From an uncultured Robiginitomaculum sp. (GTDB taxonomy: Bacteria; Pseudomonadota; Alphaproteobacteria; Caulobacterales; Maricaulaceae), in assembly GCA_938010385.1 (NCBI GenBank), contig CALLVD010000041.1:1-49878 (forward strand): a DNA stretch of 49,878 bases, in the 5' to 3' direction. This document shows, piece by piece, positions 35,873-43,332 of the stretch. Each line of letters starts with the position of its first letter. The stretch's first letter is position 1. The translations under genes and the position numbers were made by a program. Below the pieces are notes generated by a model. It did no database searches. It saw only the letters and a list, made by a program, of their open reading frames with translations, and had not been told where the DNA came from.

Positions 35873-36904
35873 ATGCATCATCATACACACAACAATTCGC
35901 GATCCGTCATGATTTGGCTGGGTTTCATGTGCCTTTTAGTCATGGCCATGATTGTGATTGGCGGGGCGACGCGGCTGACAAATTCCGGTCTGTCGATTAC
36001 GGAATGGGCTCCGATTAAGGGGGCGCTGCCGCCTTTATCCGAAGCCAAATGGATTTCAGAATTTGAAAAATACAAGCTCATCCCTGAATTTGAAGCCGAG
36101 CATCCGGATATGGATTTGGCCGGATTTAAGTTTATCTATTTTTGGGAATGGGCGCACCGGCAGTTAGGCCGGTTTATCGGTCTGGCCTACGCCTTGCCGT
36201 TTTTCGTGTTTCTGTTTCGCAAGAAATTGCCGGCCGGCCGTAAGCCCGCGTTTTGGGCTGTTCTGTTTCTGATTGGCTTGCAAGGCGCGATCGGCTGGTG
36301 GATGGTTTATAGCGGGCTGCAAGAGGATATGGTCAATGTCAGCCCGTATCGTCTGGCGACCCATTTGGGCATGGCCTTTGTGATTTTAGGCGTGCTGTTT
36401 ACGCTGTTTTTGGGCGCGCGCCACGGCTGGCCGGAGCGCCGAACCCAGCCTATGCGCAAAGCGGCCGGCGTGCTGCTCGGCCTGACCTTCGTTCAGATTA
36501 TTGCCGGCGCTTTTGTGGCCGGAACAAAGGCGGGCTATACCTATAACAGCTGGCCGCTTATGGACGGAAAATTTGTGCCTGACGGCTATTTCGTTACGTC
36601 CCCGTTTTGGCGTAATTTTTTTGAAAATGTGACGGCTATTCAGTTTAATCACCGCATCTTGGCTTATCTGCTGCTGGCCGGAAGCTTGGCGTTTTGGCTT
36701 AAAGCGCGCAGCAGCGCGCAGGCCGCGACCCTGAACCTGTCCGGGTGGCTGTTGATTGCAATGATTTGGCAAGCCGTTCTGGGGATTTGGACGCTGCTGA
36801 TGGTGGCGCCGCTGAATTTGTCCCTGCTGCATCAGGGCTCAAGCATTATTGTATTTATGCTGGCGGTTGCGCTGTTTAAATCAACGCGCATCCGCCTTAG
36901 CTAA
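35873..36904 (+). CDS. ctaA: heme A synthase (COX15/CtaA)
   Basis: CtaA hydroxylates the C8 methyl of heme O to give heme A for aa3-type cytochrome oxidase. The 343-residue protein has eight helices in two four-helix halves with the four heme-ligand histidines H95 (EWAHRQLGR), H164 (ATHLGM), H260 (FNHRILAY) and H320 (LLHQGSS). GGATRLTNSGLSITEW is the COX15-type signature of alphaproteobacteria and mitochondria. It is divergent from the CPBP gene across 117 bases. Its last 24 bases overlap the 3' end of the opposing lipoprotein gene. Confidence 0.95.
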   Translation: MHHHTHNNSRSVMIWLGFMCLLVMAMIVIGGATRLTNSGLSITEWAPIKGALPPLSEAKWISEFEKYKLIPEFEAEHPDMDLAGFKFIYFWEWAHRQLGRFIGLAYALPFFVFLFRKKLPAGRKPAFWAVLFLIGLQGAIGWWMVYSGLQEDMVNVSPYRLATHLGMAFVILGVLFTLFLGARHGWPERRTQPMRKAAGVLLGLTFVQIIAGAFVAGTKAGYTYNSWPLMDGKFVPDGYFVTSPFWRNFFENVTAIQFNHRILAYLLLAGSLAFWLKARSSAQAATLNLSGWLLIAMIWQAVLGIWTLLMVAPLNLSLLHQGSSIIVFMLAVALFKSTRIRLS

Positions 36905-37834
36905 CTCATTGAGAATATAGCTTTTAGACATAAAAACCAGACGGCTTTCATTGCTGTCTGACAGGGCGATAACGCCCGCATTAAACCCGCTTCCGCCATA
37001 GGCTTCCGATGTTGCCCAGACGCCGCTCGCGCCGTCCAGACCGCCAATGCTCAGGCCTGAGGCAATGTCAAAAGTGCCGACGGGCGAGAGACTGTCTGCA
37101 TTATAAAGGCTCATTGCAGCACTGCCGGCCTTTGAGGTCGCGATATAGGTCGCAGTCTCGGCTTTAAATATGGCTAACCCCGTCACGCCGGCGTTGACAG
37201 TCACGCTTTTACCGTCGGCTTCAGACAGCTTATTTCCGCTTAGGGTGAATACCTGATCTCCGGCTGTGACGCAGGCGCTCGCTCCTTTGGCTTTGCCCAA
37301 AGCCTCAGCCCGGCGCAGGACCGCGCTTGCGCCGATTTCTGCGCTTAGGGTTGTAATGTCACCTGCGGCGCTAATCACGGTCAGCGTATCTGAGAGCCCG
37401 TCTGCGGGCTTGCATAATACGGCAATTTCTTTGGCCTCATTGCTGATAGGCAAAGCTTTAAAATTGCCTTCATCATCGGCCTCGATGAACGGGCGCAACT
37501 CGCCGGTATCGGTCAGCGCCAAGAACAGCGCCGGCTGTCCGTCGCGGTTGGCGCCGATAACATCAACAAACGGGCCGCCGGACTGCGGCTTTGGCTTCAC
37601 CCCTTCAATATCCGTAATCAGTAACGCCCCGGCATCCGTCACCATTGCAATCGCGCCGAGCCAGCTCGCCACATCATTGGGCGAAAAAGCGAGGGCCGCC
37701 ACCGGAGCGGGCGTGTCGATGGCGTGCGTGGCGGACAGCTTTTGAGCCTCGGCCTCAGGCGCTTCCGGCATTGCCTGATTGCAGGCAGCGAGTATTGCGA
37801 GCGCTGCGCCCGTGAGTAGCGTTGATTTCATCAT
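36881..37834 (-). CDS. hypothetical lipoprotein, probable beta-propeller
   Basis: This 317-residue protein has lipobox LAAC (Cys18). The mature part alternates short hydrophobic strands and turns at roughly 40-residue intervals (VAALAFSPNDVASWLGAIAM, then ALFLALTDTGELRPF, then VTGLAIFKAETATYIATS). That spacing suggests a six-bladed propeller like the phytase-like folds found in Caulobacterales. No catalytic residue set can be named. The ATG overlaps the stop of the upstream methyltransferase gene by four bases, so the two form an operon. Confidence 0.72.
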   Translation of the reverse strand: MMKSTLLTGAALAILAACNQAMPEAPEAEAQKLSATHAIDTPAPVAALAFSPNDVASWLGAIAMVTDAGALLITDIEGVKPKPQSGGPFVDVIGANRDGQPALFLALTDTGELRPFIEADDEGNFKALPISNEAKEIAVLCKPADGLSDTLTVISAAGDITTLSAEIGASAVLRRAEALGKAKGASACVTAGDQVFTLSGNKLSEADGKSVTVNAGVTGLAIFKAETATYIATSKAGSAAMSLYNADSLSPVGTFDIASGLSIGGLDGASGVWATSEAYGGSGFNAGVIALSDSNESRLVFMSKSYILNELAKADAR

Positions 37835-38706
37835 AATTTTGTCTCTTTCACGCCCAAGGCATCGGCAAGCCGCGTTTTCGCGCTGCCGGGTTTGAGCGGT
37901 TTTTGTTGGTCAGGATGTTTGGCCCATCCCGTCAGCCATAAAATTTCAAAGGTCGCCACGGCTTTTCCGGCCGCATTGGAAAAGTGCTCTGCATAGAGTT
38001 TGGCCGTCCGCGTTAAAAACCGCTTGGATACAGGCTTAGAACTTCGCGCGGATAAGGCGTTGGTTTCCGCCATAGATTTTAAATCCGTAAACAGGCGCAT
38101 AGGATTGGCGTAATTGACTGTGACCTTGTCCGTGTCCACGACGGGCAGGGCAAAGCCCGTTCGCTGCAAAAGCGCTGCGCCCTGCGTAAAATCCACCATG
38201 GGCGAGACGCGCGGGGTAATGCCGCCGTAAAGCGCATCTTCTGCGCCGTAAAGCGATTGACGCAACTCGCTTAGGGTTGCGCCGCCAAACAGAGCGCCGA
38301 GAAACAGGCCGTCGGGTTTCAGCGCGCGGTTTATCTGCACCAAAGCGCCCGGCAAATCATTGACATGATGCAGTCCGAGGGCGCTGATGACTAAATCAAA
38401 CCGGCCGGCCTCAAAGGGCAGGGCTTCTTCATCGGCAAACACCGCATCACCCGCCAGCTTAGCCGAGAAGTCTGCCAAGGTCAGCGCCTTGATTTTGCCG
38501 GCCGGCAATTGCGCAAGCAGCGCTTGGGCAAATTGCGGATTGCCCATTATCAGCGCGTTTTCAAAGTCGCGGTTCACATCGAGCAATCGGTCGGCGCAAT
38601 CATCGGCGCAGCGCGCAAGCAGGAAATGGTCATCGCCCATCTTCGCGCGGCGGCGCTTGATTAAATCGCGATTAAAAACAGTCGGAGAGATTTGGTCAGC
38701 AGCCAT
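37831..38706 (-). CDS. SAM-dependent methyltransferase-fold protein (BioC/NDUFAF5-like)
   Basis: This 291-residue protein resembles the BioC/NDUFAF5 group. The N-terminus VFNRDLIKRRRAKM is characteristic of alphaproteobacterial NDUFAF5-like proteins, and the motif FDLVISALGLHHVNDLPGAL plus RALKPDGLFLGALFGG fits motifs IV-VI of class I methyltransferases. Motif I, normally a glycine-rich D/E-x-G-x-G-x-G, reads here NALIMGNPQF and is degenerate. NDUFAF5 hydroxylates an arginine of complex I; BioC caps malonyl-ACP in biotin synthesis. I cannot choose between them or an inactive fold. The ATG at 38706 avoids overlap with divergent comF. Confidence 0.78.
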   Translation of the reverse strand: MAADQISPTVFNRDLIKRRRAKMGDDHFLLARCADDCADRLLDVNRDFENALIMGNPQFAQALLAQLPAGKIKALTLADFSAKLAGDAVFADEEALPFEAGRFDLVISALGLHHVNDLPGALVQINRALKPDGLFLGALFGGATLSELRQSLYGAEDALYGGITPRVSPMVDFTQGAALLQRTGFALPVVDTDKVTVNYANPMRLFTDLKSMAETNALSARSSKPVSKRFLTRTAKLYAEHFSNAAGKAVATFEILWLTGWAKHPDQQKPLKPGSAKTRLADALGVKETKL

Positions 38707-38726
38707 GATGATGATATGGCAATGAT

Positions 38727-39491
38727 ATGCGCTCATGGAAAGTCCAAAGCTCTGTATTCGGTGTCGCAGGCAATGCCCGCGACTTTGTCCTTGATACGGT
38801 GTTTCCGCCGCAATCCTTGCTGACGGGCCGTGCGGTGACAGCGGGCGAAGAAGAGGGCGAGCTTTGGGCGAGCGTGACTTTTTTAGATGACCCGTGCTGC
38901 CTGACTTGCGGGTTTCCGTTTGAATTTAACGAAGGGCGCAATGCGCTGTGCGGGCGATGCGCGGCGCGCCGGCCGGCCTATGACCGCATGCGTTCAGCCA
39001 TGCGCTATGATGACAGCAGCCGTAAGCTTGTTTTGGATTTTAAACATGGCGGGCGAACGGCGGGGCTGCGGGTCTTTGCCGGCCATATGCGGCGGGCGGG
39101 GCGCGATATTTTGCCGAACGCCGATATGATTATCCCGGTGCCGCTTCACCCCAAACGGCTCAGAGCGCGGCGCTATAATCAATCGGCGCTGCTTTGCCGT
39201 GCGATTGATAAACGCCGGTTTGACCCTGATGTATTGATGCGCACCAAAAACACGGTCAGTCAAGGCGGGCAAACCGTCTCCGGGCGTCGCCGCAATGTGT
39301 CGGGCGCGTTTGCCGTGCGGACCGGCGCGGCGGCGAGGCTGCGCGGAAAACGCTGCGTTTTAATTGATGATGTCTTCACAACGGGCGCGACTTTGGAGTC
39401 CTGCGCGCGGGCGCTTAAAAAAGGCGGCGCGAAATCCGTTGACGCAATAACGCTGGCGCGGGTTGTCAAAGCGCAGAGCGTTCCCACATAA
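38727..39491 (+). CDS. comF: ComF-family phosphoribosyltransferase-like protein
   Basis: This 254-residue protein has an N-terminal double zinc ribbon (CCLTCGFPF and CGRC) and a C-terminal PRTase domain with PVPLHPKRLRARRYNQS and the PRPP loop VLIDDVFTTGATLE. ComF proteins take part in DNA uptake in transformable bacteria, although the alphaproteobacterial role is uncertain. The start lies 20 bases from that of the divergent methyltransferase. grxC follows 27 bases after the stop, and the comF-grxC-nit order is common in alphaproteobacteria. Confidence 0.93.
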   Translation: MRSWKVQSSVFGVAGNARDFVLDTVFPPQSLLTGRAVTAGEEEGELWASVTFLDDPCCLTCGFPFEFNEGRNALCGRCAARRPAYDRMRSAMRYDDSSRKLVLDFKHGGRTAGLRVFAGHMRRAGRDILPNADMIIPVPLHPKRLRARRYNQSALLCRAIDKRRFDPDVLMRTKNTVSQGGQTVSGRRRNVSGAFAVRTGAAARLRGKRCVLIDDVFTTGATLESCARALKKGGAKSVDAITLARVVKAQSVPT

Positions 39492-39518
39492 AGGCTTGCA
39501 ACAAATAAGGATTCGGTG

Positions 39519-39773
39519 ATGGCCAAAGTTGAAATGTATACCAAATTTATGTGCCCGTTTTGCATTCGCGCCAAAGCGCTGTTTGAAAAAAAGGGCGTCG
39601 ACATTATCGACATTCCGGCCGCCGCCGATAAGGTAAAACGCGCAGAGATGAACAAGCGCTCCGGCCGAAATACGTTTCCGCAAATCTTTATTGACGGAAA
39701 GCATATCGGCGGCTGTGACGATCTTTTTGATCTTGACCGTAAGGGCGGGCTTGATCCGCTTTTAGGCAAGTAA
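39519..39773 (+). CDS. grxC: glutaredoxin 3
   Basis: This 84-residue dithiol glutaredoxin reduces disulfides with glutathione in the cytoplasm. The active site is CPFC (KFMCPFCIRAK) and the glutathione-binding TFPQIFIDGKHIGGCDD is intact. The ATG at 39519 has aagga seven bases upstream. A GTG directly before it would only add one residue. It lies two bases ahead of the amidase gene, so the two are surely co-transcribed. Confidence 0.95.
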   Translation: MAKVEMYTKFMCPFCIRAKALFEKKGVDIIDIPAAADKVKRAEMNKRSGRNTFPQIFIDGKHIGGCDDLFDLDRKGGLDPLLGK

Positions 39774-39775
39774 AA

Positions 39776-40585
39776 ATGCGCGCCGCTTGCATTCAAATGC
39801 GTTCGGGGACCCATCCCGACGCTAATTTTGAAGCGGCGCGTTTGCTGATTGAGAAGGCAGCCGATAAAGGCGCAACGCTGATCGCGACGCCGGAAATGAC
39901 GGGACTGTTACAGCGGCGCCCCAATGCGTTTTGGGACGCAGTTAAGTTTCCCGAAGACGACCCGTTGATTGAAAAATTTGCAAGCCTTTCCAAGCGGTTA
40001 GGCGTGACACTTCTTGTAGGCTCCTTAGCGGTGAAAACGGCAGAGCGCCGCGCCGCCAACCGGTCATTTCTGTTTGACAGCTCCGGAAACCTGACCGCGA
40101 CCTATGACAAAATTCACTTGTTTGATGTGGATTTGGGACGCGGGCAAAAATGGCAGGAAAGCGCTTTATATGACGCCGGCGATGAGGCTGTTTTGGCTGA
40201 TATTCCCGGCGCACAGATAGGCCTGACAATTTGCTACGATGTGCGTTTTGCGGCGCTTTACCGCCGGCTGGCGCAATCCGGCGCGCAGATTATCGCCGTT
40301 CCGGCTGCCTTCACTGCGCCGACAGGACGGGCCCATTGGGAGGTTCTGCTGCGTGCCCGCGCGATAGAGACCGGCAACTTTATTCTCGCCCCGGCGCAAG
40401 GCGGCCTGCACGAAGACGGCCGCACGACATGGGGGCGCTCTATGATAGTCGGTCCGTGGGGCGATGTGCTCGCGGCCAGCAATAATGACGAGCCGGGCAT
40501 AATCCTCGCTGATTTAGACTTGGCCGATGTCGATGCCGCGCGCGCTAAAGTTCCCGCGTGGGGATTGGGCACTGCCTTCGATTAG
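39776..40585 (+). CDS. carbon-nitrogen hydrolase (Nit2/omega-amidase type)
   Basis: This 269-residue nitrilase-superfamily enzyme has the Glu-Lys-Cys triad at E40 (ATPEMTG), K112 (YDKIHLFDVD) and C153 (TICYDVRF). The KIHLFDVD segment is typical of the Nit1/Nit2 group, whose members hydrolyse deaminated glutathione or alpha-keto-glutaramate. Its place directly after a glutaredoxin gene fits a glutathione-repair role, though this is inference. It ends eight bases from the opposing helix-hairpin-helix gene. Confidence 0.92.
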   Translation: MRAACIQMRSGTHPDANFEAARLLIEKAADKGATLIATPEMTGLLQRRPNAFWDAVKFPEDDPLIEKFASLSKRLGVTLLVGSLAVKTAERRAANRSFLFDSSGNLTATYDKIHLFDVDLGRGQKWQESALYDAGDEAVLADIPGAQIGLTICYDVRFAALYRRLAQSGAQIIAVPAAFTAPTGRAHWEVLLRARAIETGNFILAPAQGGLHEDGRTTWGRSMIVGPWGDVLAASNNDEPGIILADLDLADVDAARAKVPAWGLGTAFD

Positions 40586-40593
40586 GCGCGGGC

Positions 40594-41001
40594 CTACCGT
40601 CCGCCGCTTAGCTTATCTTGCAGCTTTTTGAGCGCATCCATCTTTCCGTCACGGGCCAGACGCGCCTGCTTTGGCCAAGTGGTGGGCTTGTGAATGGAAT
40701 AGCGCGGCCCGGCATCCTTTAAGATTTTAGCCAGCTCGCTGACTTTAGCCTTGGCCAAATCTGCAAATGTTTCAATGCCGTTATCTTCCAGCAATCCTGA
40801 AATCTTCGGCCCGATGCCTTCTATAAGGGTCAGCTTGTCTTTAGCCGCCTTAGCCGCTTTTTTGATGCCGGATTTCTTTTTCGGCGCCGTTTTAGCTTCG
40901 GCCTGATGCCAGTAAACATCAGGATGCTGACGAAACCCGTCCGCTTCCGCAATGCGGTACGCCTCAATTTGTTTCATTTCATAAGATTTTTTGCCGGCCA
41001 T
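40594..41001 (-). CDS. helix-hairpin-helix domain protein
   Basis: This 135-residue basic protein has a lysine-rich linker (about 40-55) followed by a helix-hairpin-helix domain, LIEGIGPKISGLLEDNGI, of the kind also found in DUF4332 and at the C-terminus of some NuoE-like or ribosomal-protein-linked proteins. The tail KPTTWPKQARLARDGKMDAL recurs in that group. It may bind nucleic acid, but no function is established. A strong ggagg ribosome site lies seven bases before the ATG. Positions 41002-41156, upstream of it, hold a hairpin next to the ubiG end. Confidence 0.8.
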   Translation of the reverse strand: MAGKKSYEMKQIEAYRIAEADGFRQHPDVYWHQAEAKTAPKKKSGIKKAAKAAKDKLTLIEGIGPKISGLLEDNGIETFADLAKAKVSELAKILKDAGPRYSIHKPTTWPKQARLARDGKMDALKKLQDKLSGGR

Positions 41002-41135
41002 TATCGGACCTCCGGGGTTGAAAAATGCGATGAATTGAACATAGCGGGCTTTTCAGCACGATTAAACGCAGCGGCAGCGGCAATGACGTCATTCAGGACG
41101 ACGCTGCATAAAAATTATTCGGCGTCCGCTTGACG

Positions 41136-41154
41136 GCGCTGCGAAACGCAGCGC
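41136..41154 (-). terminator. hairpin directly after ubiG, possible weak terminator
   Basis: A perfect eight-base-pair GC-rich stem (gcgctgcg / cgcagcgc) with a three-base loop begins two bases after the ubiG stop on the minus strand. No T-run follows, so intrinsic termination is doubtful. It may instead protect the 3' end of the transcript. Confidence 0.35.
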
Positions 41155-41156
41155 TC

Positions 41157-41927
41157 CTATCCCTCACGCACCGCCGTTGTTACGTAGTTTATCCGCGCAT
41201 CATCAGAGAAGCTCCAAGCATTCGTGAACGGGTTGAGCGTCATACCGACAATCTCGCCGGGGACCAGGCCGCCGTCGCGCAGCCACGCCGTCAGCTCTTT
41301 CGGTTTGATAAATTTTGCATATTGATGGGTGCCGCGCGGGAGCCAGCGCAGCACATATTCCGCGCCGACAATGGCAAATGTAAAGGCTTTAGCGGTGCGG
41401 TTAATGGTTGAGCAAAACATCATTCCGCCCGGGCGCACCATAGCAGCGCAATCAGCGATGAAGGTCTTGGGATCGACCACGTGCTCGATGACCTCCATAT
41501 TCATGACGGCGTCAAAGGGCTTTTGCCCGGCTTGAACCATCTGCTCAATTGTGCCGTGTTGATAGTCAATATCAATGCCGGATTGCTCGGCATGGGTTTT
41601 GGCGGTCTTGACGTTCTTCTCCAGCGCATCAACGCCCGTCACCGTCGCCCCCAGACGCGCGAGCGGTTCAGCCAGCAGGCCGCCCCCGCAGCCAATATCG
41701 AGCAGGCGCAGGCCTTTAAGCGGCAAAGGCGCTTCCGGGTCGCGGTAAAAATGATCGCATAAATTATCTTTGATGAAGCCGATGCGCGCGCCGTTCATAA
41801 TATGCAGCGGTTTAAACTTTCCGTCCGGGTTCCACCAATCATCGGCCATGGCCGCAAAATTGGCCATTTCCTGCGGGTCAACTGAGACGGAGCTGATGTG
41901 ATCAGGAGCGGTAGTCGCGTGGGCCAT
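41157..41927 (-). CDS. ubiG: ubiquinone biosynthesis O-methyltransferase
   Basis: UbiG carries out both O-methylations of ubiquinone synthesis. The 256-residue protein shows the UbiG N-terminus FAAMADDWWNPDGKFKPLH, SAM motif I LLDIGCGGGLLAEPLARLGA (about 74-93), then MEVIEHVVDP and the membrane-contact stretch before RTAKAFTFAIVGAEYVLRWLPRG. It is divergent from lysC. The 136 bases between them (41928-42063) contain no riboswitch that I can recognise. Confidence 0.96.
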   Translation of the reverse strand: MAHATTAPDHISSVSVDPQEMANFAAMADDWWNPDGKFKPLHIMNGARIGFIKDNLCDHFYRDPEAPLPLKGLRLLDIGCGGGLLAEPLARLGATVTGVDALEKNVKTAKTHAEQSGIDIDYQHGTIEQMVQAGQKPFDAVMNMEVIEHVVDPKTFIADCAAMVRPGGMMFCSTINRTAKAFTFAIVGAEYVLRWLPRGTHQYAKFIKPKELTAWLRDGGLVPGEIVGMTLNPFTNAWSFSDDARINYVTTAVREG

Positions 41928-42063
41928 AGAGGGTCTCTTACTGATTTGCGCATTTTCGTGCGGTGTTTTTCTGTTTACGTCTCTATATCCGATTGCGATT
42001 TATCGCGCGCCCCCCTAAAAGGTCGCGGAACGCACCCCGCGCGCGGCAAGTAATGAGAGTAAT

Positions 42064-43311
42064 ATGGCCCGTATCGTCATGAAATTCGGCGGAACATCCG
42101 TCGCCAATCTGGACCGCATCCGCCACGTCGCCGGCTTGGTCGCCGCAGAGGCAGAGGCCGGCAATGAAGTCGCTGTCGTCGTCTCTGCGATGAGCGGAGA
42201 GACAAACCGCTTAGTCGCCTTTGTGGACGCGCTGGACGCTGACAGCAATGACGGCGGCGCGATTGAAGATGAGTATGATCACATCGTCGCCTCCGGCGAA
42301 CAGGTTACGTCCGGACTGCTTGCCATTGCGCTGCGCCGGCGCGGGCTGAAAGCCCGGTCTTGGCTGGGCTGGCAAATACCGCTGATGACGGACTTTGCTT
42401 ATTCCAAAGCGCGCATTTCCGGCATTCAGTCGCCCGCTATGGATGAGAGCTTAAAATCGGGCACTATCGGCGTTGTCGCGGGATTTCAGGGGATTACATC
42501 GGATAACCGTATTTCGACTTTGGGCCGGGGCGGCTCTGATACGTCGGCTGTGGCTATTGCTGTGGCGCTCAAGGCGGACCGCTGCGATATTTACACAGAT
42601 GTGGACGGCATCTACACAACAGACCCGCGCATCGTCAAAGAGGCGCGCCGTTTGGACCGCATCAGTTTTGAAGAAATGCTTGAACTGGCGTCATTGGGCG
42701 CAAAAGTCCTGCAAACCCGCTCTGTCGAGCTGGCCATGAATAATGATCTGCCGATCCGCGTGCTGACCAGCATGGCGGAAGACGGCACGCCCAATCCGGG
42801 CACATTGGTATGTAATGAGGTAAATGACATGGAAGAACGAGTCGTCAGCGGCGTCGCCTACAGCCGCGATGAAGCGCAAATCACTTTGCTGGCTTTGAAA
42901 GATCAGCCCGGAATGGTGGCAAAAGTTACGGCCGCTATGGCGCAAGCCAATGTTATCGTCGACATGATTGTGCAGGGCATATCGCGCGCCGATAATGCGG
43001 CCAATCTGACGTTCACAGTCGGCAGCCGTGATTTGGAAAAAGCGATTGCCGCGCTTGAGGCGGCCAAAGATGAAATCGGCTTTGAGGCCATTAAATCCGA
43101 CGATAACGTCTCTAAAGTGTCCGTCGTCGGCATCGGCATGCGCAGCCATACCGGTGTTGCACAAACAATGTTCGAAGCCTTGGCCGATCGCAATATCAAT
43201 GTCGAAGTCATTGCCACATCCGAGATTAAGATTAGCGTTCTGATAGACTCTGAATATACTGAGCTTGCAGTGCGCGCTTTGCACGCTGCGTTTGAGCTGG
43301 AGAAAGCTTAA
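42064..43311 (+). CDS. lysC: aspartate kinase
   Basis: Aspartate kinase phosphorylates aspartate at the head of the lysine, threonine, methionine and diaminopimelate pathways. The 415-residue protein has the catalytic start MKFGGTSV (about 6-13), the ATP/aspartate region GRGGSDTSAVAIA and TDVDGIYTTDPRIV, and two C-terminal ACT domains (about 265-415) for feedback inhibition. This is the form that in Bacillus and Corynebacterium assembles from alpha and beta subunits. Those beta subunits come from an internal in-frame start, and a matching site exists here at 42829. It lies 21 bases before ptsP. Confidence 0.97.
   Translation: MARIVMKFGGTSVANLDRIRHVAGLVAAEAEAGNEVAVVVSAMSGETNRLVAFVDALDADSNDGGAIEDEYDHIVASGEQVTSGLLAIALRRRGLKARSWLGWQIPLMTDFAYSKARISGIQSPAMDESLKSGTIGVVAGFQGITSDNRISTLGRGGSDTSAVAIAVALKADRCDIYTDVDGIYTTDPRIVKEARRLDRISFEEMLELASLGAKVLQTRSVELAMNNDLPIRVLTSMAEDGTPNPGTLVCNEVNDMEERVVSGVAYSRDEAQITLLALKDQPGMVAKVTAAMAQANVIVDMIVQGISRADNAANLTFTVGSRDLEKAIAALEAAKDEIGFEAIKSDDNVSKVSVVGIGMRSHTGVAQTMFEALADRNINVEVIATSEIKISVLIDSEYTELAVRALHAAFELEKA
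42829..43311 (+). CDS. possible internal start: aspartate kinase beta (regulatory) subunit
   Basis: An ATG at 42829 is in frame with lysC (codon 256) and is preceded at eight bases by gaggt-type Shine-Dalgarno sequence (gagg at 42817-42820). It would yield a 160-residue protein comprising both ACT domains, beginning MEERVVSGVAYSRDE. The size and boundary match the separately translated beta subunits known for aspartokinase of Bacillus (type II) and Corynebacterium. This is predicted from sequence only. Confidence 0.4.
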   Translation: MEERVVSGVAYSRDEAQITLLALKDQPGMVAKVTAAMAQANVIVDMIVQGISRADNAANLTFTVGSRDLEKAIAALEAAKDEIGFEAIKSDDNVSKVSVVGIGMRSHTGVAQTMFEALADRNINVEVIATSEIKISVLIDSEYTELAVRALHAAFELEKA

Positions 43312-43332
43312 GCCTTTACGGACGGGAAATTT

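Noticed and set aside
41928-42063. lysine riboswitch upstream of lysC
   Set aside because: The 136-base gap is too short and shows none of the conserved junction or five-helix pattern.
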